NCBI GenBank assembly: GCA_023254955.1
Contig: JALRKC010000034.1
Coordinates: 1-8,093, forward strand
DNA from: Candidatus Nanopelagicales bacterium
GTDB lineage: Bacteria > Actinomycetota > Actinomycetes > S36-B12 > UBA5976
Length of the DNA stretch: 8,093 bases
Direction: 5' to 3'
Positions within the stretch are counted from its first letter, which is position 1. Every line of letters starts with the position of its first letter. The notes under the pieces are model-generated. The model was not told the DNA's origin, made no database searches, and saw only the letters and a list, made by a program, of their open reading frames with translations. A program made the position numbers and the translations under genes. Shown one piece after another: positions 1-6,060 of the stretch.

Positions 1-776
1 AGCATCTACAAGAACTTAGAAAGCGTCTAACTACTGCAGCAATTGCCATTGTTATTGGCACAGTGATTGCTTGGTTTTTTTATGAAGAAATTTTTGGCTT
101 TTTACGCCAACCGGTAGACAAAATTGTTAACGAAGCAATCGACTCAGGTCGCGATATTCGCTTAGTGCTAGGGGGAGTGCTTGATGCTTTCTCCTTGCAA
201 ATAAAAATCTCACTCGTTGCCGGAATGCTAATTACTAGCCCAGTTTGGTTATTGCAGATTTGGCGTTTTATTACCCCGGGGCTTTATCGTAAAGAAAAGC
301 TATGGTCTTACTTTTTTGTTTCGATCGCCGCACCCCTTTTTGCCGCGGGTGCCTATTTGGCCTATACGGTTTTACCTTTCGGCTTAGATTTACTTTTTGG
401 TTTCACTCCTATTGGGGTCGGTAACTATGTACCAGTTAATACTTATTTAACTTTTTATCTTCGAATGGTATTTGTCTTTGGTGTGGGCTTTTTAATACCG
501 CTAATTTTAGTTATTTTAAATTTTGTCGGTTTACTTGAAGCCAAAACCATAATTTCAAAATGGCGTATCGTCGTACTGTTAGTTTTCTTATTTGCCGCGA
601 TTGCTACCCCGACAGGCGATCCAATAAACATGTCACTGTTAGCGGCTCCAATTTTGCTCTTGATTGCCGTTGCCGCGGGAATTGCTTGGTTAAACGACAA
701 GCGTCGCGCCCGTCGGGGTGAAAAAATTAATTTTGACGAGCTTGATGATGAAGAAGCATCGCCCTTAAACGATTAA
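1..776 (+). CDS. tatC: Sec-independent (twin-arginine) protein translocase subunit TatC, 5'-truncated by window edge
   Basis: TatC is the polytopic membrane core of the Tat translocase; with TatB it binds twin-arginine signal peptides and exports folded proteins. The frame is open from base 3, giving about 257 visible residues. It opens with HLQELRKRL, the conserved cytoplasmic N-terminal motif that normally lies within ten or so residues of the start, so only a few codons are missing. A GTG at position 63 is internal, because starting there would delete that motif and part of the first membrane helix. Other family hallmarks are WRFITPGLYRKEK in the first periplasmic-loop/helix region (about bases 267-305), a YLAYTVLPF stretch, and the late ATPTGDP segment followed by a final hydrophobic helix and LNDKRRARR. 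Several strongly hydrophobic segments fit the usual six helices. The tail is acidic and cytoplasmic. The glutamate expected in the FG..FE.P motif appears as leucine (bases 492-494). A tatA gene may lie just upstream, but that is outside the window. The stop overlaps that of the convergent nitroreductase gene. Confidence 0.96.
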   Translation, partial: HLQELRKRLTTAAIAIVIGTVIAWFFYEEIFGFLRQPVDKIVNEAIDSGRDIRLVLGGVLDAFSLQIKISLVAGMLITSPVWLLQIWRFITPGLYRKEKLWSYFFVSIAAPLFAAGAYLAYTVLPFGLDLLFGFTPIGVGNYVPVNTYLTFYLRMVFVFGVGFLIPLILVILNFVGLLEAKTIISKWRIVVLLVFLFAAIATPTGDPINMSLLAAPILLLIAVAAGIAWLNDKRRARRGEKINFDELDDEEASPLND

Positions 777-1480
777 AAACTAATATCTAGATCTCTTCTT
801 CCAGCATTAAATTTATTTATCGGTGCATCTGATTTATAGCCAACTGAAACACCCACTATTAATTTGTAATCTTCTGGTATTTCAAAGTTTTTTCTAATAG
901 GTCCAGCCCAGGTAGCTAACGTGCCTTGGGCGCAAGTTCCTAAACCGTGAGCTTCGGCTGAAAGCATAAAAGATTGCAAGAAAATCCCTGCATCTAAAAC
1001 TGAATATTCACGCATTTTGCTATGTACAAAAACAAAAATCGCACATGGTGCATTAAAAAACTCGTAGTTATGACGCCACCAAAGCTCTCGCCCCTTGGCA
1101 TCATCACGCTTGATCCCTAAAAACTCATAAATTGCTTTGCCGGTAGCTACCCGAAATTTTTGAAGCCGAGGAGGATATTTGAAGTAAGTTCGATAATCTC
1201 CATCAGGCCAACCAGGGCGAGTGAAAAAGAGTTTTACCTTTTGCCATTTACCACCAACCACGGCAGGGTAAGCGATATCAAAAAGTTCCAGCAATTCTTT
1301 TTTGATGAGCTCTAACTTTTCACCTTGGGCAACTGCTAGAAAATAGGGGTGAGTGTTGCTCCAACTAGGAGACCACTTGGCATCTTCTAATACTTGATCT
1401 AGTAATTCCTTTGGTATTGGATCAGATTTAAAGTCTCTAGTTGAGCGGCGACTTCTTATAAATTTTGAAAAATCTTGCAT
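773..1480 (-). CDS. Nitroreductase-family FMN oxidoreductase
   Basis: This 235-residue protein belongs to the nitroreductase fold, cytoplasmic FMN enzymes that usually use NAD(P)H to reduce nitro compounds, quinones or flavins; the physiological substrate cannot be told from sequence. The N-terminal RRSTRDF (residues 11-17) is the classic FMN-phosphate-binding motif. It is followed by WSPSWSNTHPY (36-46), a version of the SPS..N.QPW motif. The second half has DAGIFLQSFMLSAEAHGLGT (163-182), the helix and glycine loop typical of the family, and a C-terminal GRRDL. Between roughly residues 68 and 140 there is a long insertion rich in aromatic and basic residues, so the protein is longer than compact members of about 200 residues. 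It is the last gene of a three-gene minus-strand operon: its ATG overlaps the upstream stop by one base (TAATG), preceded by GAGG at 1485-1488, which suggests translational coupling. Family is certain, specific reaction is not. Confidence 0.9.
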   Translation of the reverse strand: MQDFSKFIRSRRSTRDFKSDPIPKELLDQVLEDAKWSPSWSNTHPYFLAVAQGEKLELIKKELLELFDIAYPAVVGGKWQKVKLFFTRPGWPDGDYRTYFKYPPRLQKFRVATGKAIYEFLGIKRDDAKGRELWWRHNYEFFNAPCAIFVFVHSKMREYSVLDAGIFLQSFMLSAEAHGLGTCAQGTLATWAGPIRKNFEIPEDYKLIVGVSVGYKSDAPINKFNAGRRDLDISF

Positions 1481-2604
1481 TAAACCTCAACCCAAATTGA
1501 ATTATTAGCAGCACTCTGTTCAACCGCCGCCAAAACTTTTTGCACCTGTAAGCCCTCTTCAAAGCTCGGTCGAGGGTTAGTGTTGTTTTCAATCGCAGTT
1601 ACCAAGTCATAAATTTCATGGGTGAATGTCTCGCCATAGCCAATGTGATGTCCTGGTGGCCACCAATTTTTCATGTAAGGGTGTTCTGGCTCGGTTACTA
1701 AGATTTTTTTAAATCCAGTCTCTGTTTTACTTTGGGTATTGTCACAGAACTGTAAGTAGCTCATTTCTTCAAAGTTAAACTTGATTGAGCCTTTTTCGCC
1801 ATAAATCTCAAACCCAAAATCATTGCGACTGCCATGAGCAAATCTAGTTGCTTCAAAGCTCGCTAAAGCGCCTTGATCGGTCTTGGCTATAAATATTGCC
1901 GCGTCATCTACGGTTACTTCGCCTTTACCATTGCCGGTTTCTAACGGACGCTCTTTGATAAAGGTATGCGTTAAACCAGAAATCCCAATTATTTTTTGCC
2001 CAGTGACAAATTGAGTCATGTCAACAATGTGTGAAGCAATATCACCCAGAGCACCAGAGCCGGCTAAATCTTTTTGCAATCTCCAAACAAGTGGAAACTC
2101 TGGGCTTACAATCCAATCTTGTAAGTATCTAGCTCTGATATGAAAAATTTTGCCAAGTTTTCCGCTAGCGACTAATTGCTCAGCAAAACTAATTGCTGGC
2201 ACTAATCGATAATTAAAACCCACCATTGATTTACCGCGAGCTGTCTTTGCTGCAGCAACCATTGCTTCTGCTTCTTCAAATGAATTTGCTAAGGGTTTTT
2301 CACAAAGCACATGCTTGCCGGCCTTAAGTGCGGCAATAGCAATCTCGGCATGAGAGTCGCCACTGGTGCAAATATCTATTACATCTATCTCTGGATTTTG
2401 GACTACTTTTTGCCAGTCAGTTTCAAATTGCTCCCAGCCTTCTTTTTCTTGCACCTTTTTTAAGGCTGCCTCATTGCGCCCACAAATTACTTTTAATTTG
2501 ATTTCTTTGGTTACCTCAAAAAATCGGGAGACATTTCGCCAGGCTTGAGAATGCGCTTTGCCCATAAATCCATAACCAATCATGGCAACGTTTAACTGTT
2601 TCAT
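1480..2604 (-). CDS. Gfo/Idh/MocA-family NAD(P)-dependent sugar dehydrogenase (levoglucosan/inositol dehydrogenase-like)
   Basis: This is a 374-residue oxidoreductase with an N-terminal Rossmann domain (dinucleotide loop GYGFMG, residues 10-15) and the C-terminal alpha/beta substrate domain of the family. The catalytic EKP motif is at 102-104 (Lys103), and GDIASHIVD (187-195) supplies the conserved Asp and His of the active site. Segments such as MVGFNYR, LQDWIVSPEFPLVWRLQK, ATRFAHG and WWPPGHHIGYG resemble a common actinobacterial subgroup related, as I recall it, to levoglucosan dehydrogenase. It would oxidise a hydroxyl of a sugar, anhydrosugar or cyclitol in the cytoplasm; the exact substrate is unknown. 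I chose the ATG at 2604 because the protein then begins MKQLNVAMIGYG, as family members do. An in-frame TTG at 2646 would add 14 poorly conserved residues and overlap tauE. No clear Shine-Dalgarno precedes 2604, so translation probably depends on coupling to the gene ending 10 nt upstream. Confidence 0.93.
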   Translation of the reverse strand: MKQLNVAMIGYGFMGKAHSQAWRNVSRFFEVTKEIKLKVICGRNEAALKKVQEKEGWEQFETDWQKVVQNPEIDVIDICTSGDSHAEIAIAALKAGKHVLCEKPLANSFEEAEAMVAAAKTARGKSMVGFNYRLVPAISFAEQLVASGKLGKIFHIRARYLQDWIVSPEFPLVWRLQKDLAGSGALGDIASHIVDMTQFVTGQKIIGISGLTHTFIKERPLETGNGKGEVTVDDAAIFIAKTDQGALASFEATRFAHGSRNDFGFEIYGEKGSIKFNFEEMSYLQFCDNTQSKTETGFKKILVTEPEHPYMKNWWPPGHHIGYGETFTHEIYDLVTAIENNTNPRPSFEEGLQVQKVLAAVEQSAANNSIWVEV

Positions 2605-2614
2605 AGCAATGAGT

Positions 2615-3385
2615 TTATCTAGGAATGAAGAGTAAAAACCCAGCAACTAGGGTGGCATATAGAGCTAATTTCTCGAACTTTTCTTGGTCTAACTTCTTAA
2701 TTAGCTTTTGGCCCCATAATCCGCCAAATAAAATCAAGGGGCTCATGATTAAACCAAACATGAGCGTTTCGGCAGTAATCAAATCTAACGCCACGTTGAA
2801 TGGGACTTTTGCAATATTAATTATAAAAAATGCCCAACTCGTGGTGCCCATAAATATCAAAATCGGCAATTTAATCTTGATTAAATAAATCGCCATAATT
2901 GGGCCAGAAGCATTGGCACTCATAGAAAGTGCACCAATTAGAACGCCGGTTACTGAATTAATTAAAGATTTTTTTACTCCTGGGGTGTCATCCCAAGGCA
3001 AGACTTTGAGGTTTATTCTTTTTTTATTAAGCTCCCAAATTGATGAGAAAATCAAGATCACACCAATGACCCAGCCAACCTCTCGACTAGAAGCGCGATC
3101 TAAAAAGGCATAACCAATTAGAAAGCCAACAAAAACCCAAGGGGCTAATCTTCGTAAGACTGACCAGTCAGTGGTTTTACGGTAGGCATAAAGCGCAACT
3201 AAGTCACCCAAAATTAAAAGCGGCAAGATCGCCCCGATTGAAACTTTTGGCGGGAGTACCAAAGCCATCACTCCAACGGGCATAGTGGCGGCTGCAGGGA
3301 GAGCGCTTTTGGCAAGGCCAATAGAAAAGGTGGCAAGGGCGGCGATTAGAAAACCCCACACACCCAACTCGAGTGGCAGGGTCAA
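2615..3385 (-). CDS. TauE/SafE-family membrane transporter (putative sulfite/organic anion exporter)
   Basis: This 256-residue, highly hydrophobic protein has about seven or eight membrane segments and the two-half layout of the TauE/SafE (DUF81) family. Members are linked to export of sulfite, sulfoacetate and other small anions, or to sulfur-compound uptake; few have been tested. Visible hallmarks are GLAKSALP (residues 23-30) in the first half, GALSMSANASGPIMAIYL (151-168) opening the second half, KVPFN (193-197), and near the end GQKLIKKLDQEKFEKL followed by a last helix. A hydrophilic loop around 119-138 separates the halves. The start is a TTG, supported by AAGGAG five bases upstream and by the protein beginning immediately before the first helix. 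It heads an operon with a sugar dehydrogenase and a nitroreductase, so the exported anion could be a product of that pathway, but this is inference. It is transcribed away from rplM. Confidence 0.9.
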   Translation of the reverse strand: MTLPLELGVWGFLIAALATFSIGLAKSALPAAATMPVGVMALVLPPKVSIGAILPLLILGDLVALYAYRKTTDWSVLRRLAPWVFVGFLIGYAFLDRASSREVGWVIGVILIFSSIWELNKKRINLKVLPWDDTPGVKKSLINSVTGVLIGALSMSANASGPIMAIYLIKIKLPILIFMGTTSWAFFIINIAKVPFNVALDLITAETLMFGLIMSPLILFGGLWGQKLIKKLDQEKFEKLALYATLVAGFLLFIPR

Positions 3386-3390
3386 AAGGT

Positions 3391-3396
3391 CTCCTT
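3391..3396 (-). promoter_or_regulatory. Shine-Dalgarno AAGGAG of the TauE/SafE gene
   Basis: On the minus strand AAGGAG is followed by the five bases ACCTT and then TTG. This near-perfect ribosome binding site is what decides the non-ATG start at 3385. The same bases can pair with a nearby CCTT on either side, but only over 4 bp. Confidence 0.85.
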
Positions 3397-3410
3397 AACC
3401 CCAAGGGGCC

Positions 3411-3437
3411 CAAGAATCATGGGTTTGGGTATTCTTG
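3411..3437. repeat. Inverted repeat CAAGAAT-N13-ATTCTTG in the divergent spacer
   Basis: CAAGAAT at 3411-3417 is the exact reverse complement of ATTCTTG at 3431-3437, with a 13-nt GT-rich spacer. Arm centres are 20 bp apart, about two helical turns, which suits a dimeric regulator binding one DNA face. As RNA it would form a 7-bp hairpin in the rplM leader. A 7-bp match in about 100 nt may also be chance. It carries no T-run after it, so it is not a terminator. Confidence 0.35.
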
Positions 3438-3490
3438 CAGTTCGGGTCAATCGTAGGCCTCAAGAAAAAAAGAAATCTAGGCAAGGGTAA
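3419..3490 (+). CDS. Possible 23-codon basic leader peptide upstream of rplM
   Basis: An ATG at 3419 opens a frame of 23 codons ending in TAA at 3488-3490, two bases before the rplM GTG. AAGGGG at 3403-3408 lies 10 nt upstream, a slightly long but usable spacing. The product starts [13 protein letters not shown] and becomes strongly basic (QEKKKSRQG at the end). Its stop overlaps the region just after the rplM ribosome binding site, so translation could affect rplM initiation. A frame of this length arises easily by chance, and no homologue is recognised. Confidence 0.2.
   Translation: MGLGILAVRVNRRPQEKKKSRQG
3483..3487 (+). promoter_or_regulatory. Shine-Dalgarno AAGGG of rplM
   Basis: AAGGG is followed by TAATA (5 nt) and GTG at 3493. 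It supports the GTG start of rplM, which has no nearby in-frame ATG giving a full-length L13. Confidence 0.75.
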
Positions 3491-3492
3491 TA

Positions 3493-3945
3493 GTGCAGAC
3501 TTTTCAACCAAAAGCTGGTCAAGTCAATCGCAATTGGTACGTGATTGATGCCAGTGATGTGGTGCTTGGCCGTTTAGCCACCACCGCCGCAAAGCTTTTA
3601 CGCGGAAAACACAAACCAATTTATGCGCCACACGTTGATACCGGGGACTTTGTAATTGTTGTTAATGCTGACAAGGTTGCCATGACTGGTAACAAGGCTG
3701 TTCAAAAGCAAGCGTTTCGTCACTCTGGATTCCCAGGTGGTTTGACTGCGACAGGTTACGAAGAATTATTAGCAAACAATCCTGAAAAAGCAATCGAAAA
3801 AGCAATTAAGGGAATGTTGCCCCATAACAAACTTGGTCGTCAGATGATTAAGAAGCTAAAGATTTATAGCGGTGCTACTCATCCTCACTCAGCACAAGCT
3901 CCAAAAAATTACGAAATTAAGCAAGTCGCACAGATAGCCAACTAG
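3493..3945 (+). CDS. rplM: 50S ribosomal protein L13
   Basis: L13 binds 23S rRNA early in assembly of the large ribosomal subunit. The 150-residue product has the normal bacterial length and the L13 signature [21 protein letters not shown] region at residues 107-127. Upstream are the conserved W(Y/K)VIDA (15-20), LGRLAT (25-30), LLRGKHKP (35-42) and MTGNK (64-68) stretches. The start is GTG with a good Shine-Dalgarno. It opens the plus-strand operon and is followed after 8 nt by rpsI, the universal L13-S9 pairing that keeps the two proteins in balance. In other bacteria this operon can be autoregulated at the leader; whether that happens here is not visible. Confidence 0.98.
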   Translation: MQTFQPKAGQVNRNWYVIDASDVVLGRLATTAAKLLRGKHKPIYAPHVDTGDFVIVVNADKVAMTGNKAVQKQAFRHSGFPGGLTATGYEELLANNPEKAIEKAIKGMLPHNKLGRQMIKKLKIYSGATHPHSAQAPKNYEIKQVAQIAN

Positions 3946-3948
3946 GAG
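3944..3948 (+). promoter_or_regulatory. Shine-Dalgarno AGGAG of rpsI overlapping the rplM stop
   Basis: The rplM stop TAG (3943-3945) runs directly into AGGAG, followed by AACAC and the GTG at 3954. This fixes the rpsI start and implies that ribosomes finishing rplM pass over the rpsI initiation site. Confidence 0.85.
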
Positions 3949-3953
3949 AACAC

Positions 3954-4412
3954 GTGGCTGAAAAATCAGAAACTTATGCATCCAGCGAATCTGCTGGGGT
4001 AAAAACTTTTACTGCTGGCAAAGTTGCTGCTGGTAGCGGAACTGGTCGTCGTAAAGAGGCAATTGCTCGCGTGCGCTTAGTGCCAGGCAACGGCAAGTGG
4101 ACCGTTAACGGTAAAGAATTAGCGGTTTATTTTCCAAACCGAGTACATCAACAAATCATCACTGAACCGTTAAAAGCAGTTTCAGTGGATGGAAAGTTCG
4201 ATGTGATTGCGCATATTCATGGTGGTGGCCCAAGTGGTCAAGCCGGCGCTTTGCGCTTAGGTATTGCTAGAGCATTGAACGAAATTGATGTTGACACCAA
4301 TCGCCCTACTTTAAAGAAAGCTGGATTCTTAACTCGCGATGCGCGTATTAAAGAGCGCAAGAAAGCTGGTTTGAAGAAAGCTCGTAAGGCTCCTCAGTAC
4401 TCAAAGCGTTAA
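3954..4412 (+). CDS. rpsI: 30S ribosomal protein S9
   Basis: S9 sits in the head of the small subunit, its C-terminal tail reaching the P-site tRNA. The 152-residue product shows [19 protein letters not shown] (residues 29-47), the glycine-rich [19 protein letters not shown] (90-108), [13 protein letters not shown] (125-137), and the canonical tail ending in QYSKR, whose final arginine contacts tRNA in characterised ribosomes. The first 25 or so residues form a low-complexity Ser/Ala/Lys-rich extension, common in actinobacterial S9. The start is GTG with AGGAG five bases upstream. Only 4 nt separate its stop from glmM. Confidence 0.98.
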   Translation: MAEKSETYASSESAGVKTFTAGKVAAGSGTGRRKEAIARVRLVPGNGKWTVNGKELAVYFPNRVHQQIITEPLKAVSVDGKFDVIAHIHGGGPSGQAGALRLGIARALNEIDVDTNRPTLKKAGFLTRDARIKERKKAGLKKARKAPQYSKR

Positions 4413-4416
4413 AAGA

Positions 4417-5757
4417 ATGGGTCGGCTATTCGGCACCGATGGTGTTCGAGGAGTTGCTAACACCGAATTAACCCCTGAGTTAGCTTTAAGTATTGGTAAG
4501 GCTACTGCGCAAGTATTAACAGATCACACTAAAGATCACAAACCCAAAGTTGTAATCGGACGCGATCCGCGTGCGAGTGGTGAAATGTTAGAAGCTGCAC
4601 TAATTTCTGGCCTAACTTCGGTAGGCGTTGATGTCTTAGTTGCTGGGGTAGTGCCTACACCCGCAGTTGCTTATTTAGTTACTTACTACGCAGCAGATGC
4701 TGGTTTTGTAATTTCTGCTTCGCATAATCCAATGCCAGATAACGGAATCAAAATCTTTGACAACAAGGGCCACAAACTTAGCGACAAACTAGAAGATGAA
4801 ATTGAAAAAGCCCTAAGTGAAAAATTTGCTACTCCAACGGGTGAGGCAATTGGGCGGGTTAAACACTTAATTGATGCTGAAGAGGCTTACATTGCCTATC
4901 TTTTGCAAACTATCGAACCTCAAGCTTTGAAAGGTATAAATCTAGTTGTGGACTCAGCTAATGGCGCCGCAAGTGAAATTGCCCCAGAGGTTTATGAAAG
5001 AGCTGGCGCTAATGTTTTTGCGATTCATTCGCAAGCTGATGGCTGGAATATAAATAGAGATTGCGGCTCAACTCATATTGAAAAAATTAGTCAAGTTGTT
5101 AAAGAAGGAAATTTTGATCTGGGAATTTCTCATGATGGGGATGCTGATCGCGCCCTGGCGGTCGATCAAGATGGCCAGGTAGTAGACGGCGATCAAATTT
5201 TGGCAATTTTGGCATTAGATTTAAAAAGCAAAGATCGTTTGCTGCATAACACGGTAGTTAGCACAGTGATGGCTAATTTGGGATTTATGAAAGCAATGAG
5301 TAAAGCCAAAATTAATGTTGCCACCACTCAAGTGGGCGATCGCTATGTCTTGGAAGAAATGGAAAAAAACAACTATCAAATTGGTGGTGAGCAATCTGGC
5401 CACATAATTTTGAGAAAGTATTCCAGCACCGGTGATGGCATCTTGACCGCGTTGCATTTAATGCAGAGCATGAATAAGCACAAAAAAACCTTGAGCGAGC
5501 TTTCTGCGGTAGTTACCAGATACCCACAAGTTTTGATCAATGTGCCAAGAGTAGACAAAGCAAAAATTGAAAACCCAAAATTACAAGAGCAAATCAAAGC
5601 TACTGAAGCACAATTGGGTGATGGTGGTCGAGTGCTTCTAAGAGCCAGTGGCACAGAGCCAGTAATCAGAGTAATGGTTGAGGCAGAAACTGATGAGTTG
5701 GCTAAAAATAATTGTGAAGCTTTAGCGGCAGTAGTAAAAGAGACTTGCGCCCTGTAA
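4417..5757 (+). CDS. glmM: Phosphoglucosamine mutase GlmM
   Basis: GlmM converts glucosamine-6-phosphate to glucosamine-1-phosphate, the step before GlmU in UDP-GlcNAc synthesis for peptidoglycan. The 446-residue protein has the usual length of the family and all four phosphohexomutase domains. It begins GRLFGTDGVRG; the phosphoserine loop ISASHNP has the catalytic Ser at 102; HDGDADR (239-245) gives the three Mg2+-binding aspartates (240, 242, 244); GGEQSGH (323-329) is the sugar-specificity loop; and RASGTEP (409-415) is the C-terminal phosphate-binding loop. The ATG lies 4 nt after the rpsI stop with only a weak GA-rich site before it, so coupling to rpsI translation is likely. It works in the same pathway as glmS downstream, with tatB between them. 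Confidence 0.98.
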   Translation: MGRLFGTDGVRGVANTELTPELALSIGKATAQVLTDHTKDHKPKVVIGRDPRASGEMLEAALISGLTSVGVDVLVAGVVPTPAVAYLVTYYAADAGFVISASHNPMPDNGIKIFDNKGHKLSDKLEDEIEKALSEKFATPTGEAIGRVKHLIDAEEAYIAYLLQTIEPQALKGINLVVDSANGAASEIAPEVYERAGANVFAIHSQADGWNINRDCGSTHIEKISQVVKEGNFDLGISHDGDADRALAVDQDGQVVDGDQILAILALDLKSKDRLLHNTVVSTVMANLGFMKAMSKAKINVATTQVGDRYVLEEMEKNNYQIGGEQSGHIILRKYSSTGDGILTALHLMQSMNKHKKTLSELSAVVTRYPQVLINVPRVDKAKIENPKLQEQIKATEAQLGDGGRVLLRASGTEPVIRVMVEAETDELAKNNCEALAAVVKETCAL

Positions 5758-5766
5758 GGTAATTAA

Positions 5767-6042
5767 ATGGGATTTGGCGAGATTTTAGTTTTAGCAGTAC
5801 TCGGTCTTTTGGTACTAGGTCCAGATAAATTACCTGAGTACATCCGAAGCGGAGTAAAATTATTCAACCAATTTCGCACTACCGCTACAAAAGCCCGCAA
5901 TGAAATAGTAGAAAGTGCTGGGCTAAAAGATCTTGGCTCAGATTTAACTCAATTAAACCCAAAAAAACTAGTTTCTGAGGTATTAAAAGAGAAACCTACC
6001 GATTCAAAAGATGGCAAAAATTACTCTTCTGACATAACTTGA
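5767..6042 (+). CDS. tatB: Sec-independent protein translocase subunit TatB
   Basis: This is a 91-residue TatA/TatB-family protein: a short N-terminal membrane helix (about residues 3-17) with the conserved Glu5, a Gly18-Pro19 hinge, then an amphipathic helix (about 21-50) and a polar tail. I favour TatB over TatA because the hinge reads LGPDKLP, as in TatB, where TatA normally has FG..KLP, and because LNPKKLV at 63-69 matches the C-terminal LNP motif remembered from actinobacterial TatB. TatB with TatC forms the twin-arginine signal receptor in the cytoplasmic membrane. The ATG follows the glmM stop by 9 nt, with AAGG at 5756-5759 overlapping that stop. Its partner tatC lies about 5 kb upstream. 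Standing between glmM and glmS it is presumably co-transcribed with cell-wall precursor genes. A TatA-like role cannot be fully excluded. Confidence 0.88.
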   Translation: MGFGEILVLAVLGLLVLGPDKLPEYIRSGVKLFNQFRTTATKARNEIVESAGLKDLGSDLTQLNPKKLVSEVLKEKPTDSKDGKNYSSDIT

Positions 6043-6060
6043 GATTAGGCTTGGCATCTG

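Larger units (their letters stand above)
3386..3492. promoter_or_regulatory. Divergent intergenic region between the TauE operon and the rplM operon
   Basis: These 107 nt are the only sizeable non-coding stretch in the window and must, directly or through flanking coding DNA, drive both divergent operons. The region contains the two Shine-Dalgarno sequences, a quasi-palindromic CCCCAAGGGG (3399-3408), an inverted repeat (3411-3437), a poly-A tract (3465-3471) and a possible leader ORF. I looked for -35/-10 pairs on both strands. TTGACC on the minus strand (about 3447-3452) has no acceptable -10 at 16-19 nt, and no better pair is visible on the plus strand. Promoter positions are therefore left open. 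A ribosomal-protein leader for L13/S9 autoregulation would be expected here if one exists. Confidence 0.5.

Noticed and set aside
2605..2646. The TTG at 2646 as start of the sugar dehydrogenase.
   Set aside because: It adds 14 residues not typical of the family ahead of the Rossmann strand and overlaps tauE; the ATG at 2604 gives a standard N-terminus.
773..3385. The minus-strand operon as a recent mobile insertion.
   Set aside because: There are no terminal repeats, integrase, tRNA or clear composition change, and codon use looks like that of the neighbours.
3383..3406. Hairpins that could hide the TauE-gene Shine-Dalgarno (AAGG pairing with CCTT on either side).
   Set aside because: Each stem is only 4 bp and they compete with each other; too weak to call regulatory.
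3204..3413. Minus-strand 69-codon frame overlapping the start of the TauE/SafE gene.
   Set aside because: It is an alternative frame over the conserved N-terminal helices of TauE, has no recognisable domain, and the TauE frame has the better ribosome binding site.
3440..3463. TTGACC-like and TTGCAG-like hexamers as -35 boxes in the divergent spacer.
   Set aside because: No acceptable -10 hexamer lies at 16-19 nt from either, so naming a promoter would be guesswork.
5221..5654. Minus-strand open frames inside glmM, and similar ones inside glmS (6333-6659, 7430-7777, 7758-7988).
   Set aside because: They lie wholly or largely antisense to clearly conserved genes, their products resemble no known protein, and they have no genomic spacing consistent with real genes.
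6043..6060. A glmS ribozyme or other riboswitch before glmS.
   Set aside because: Only 18 nt separate tatB and glmS, far too short for the ribozyme, and no matching core is seen.
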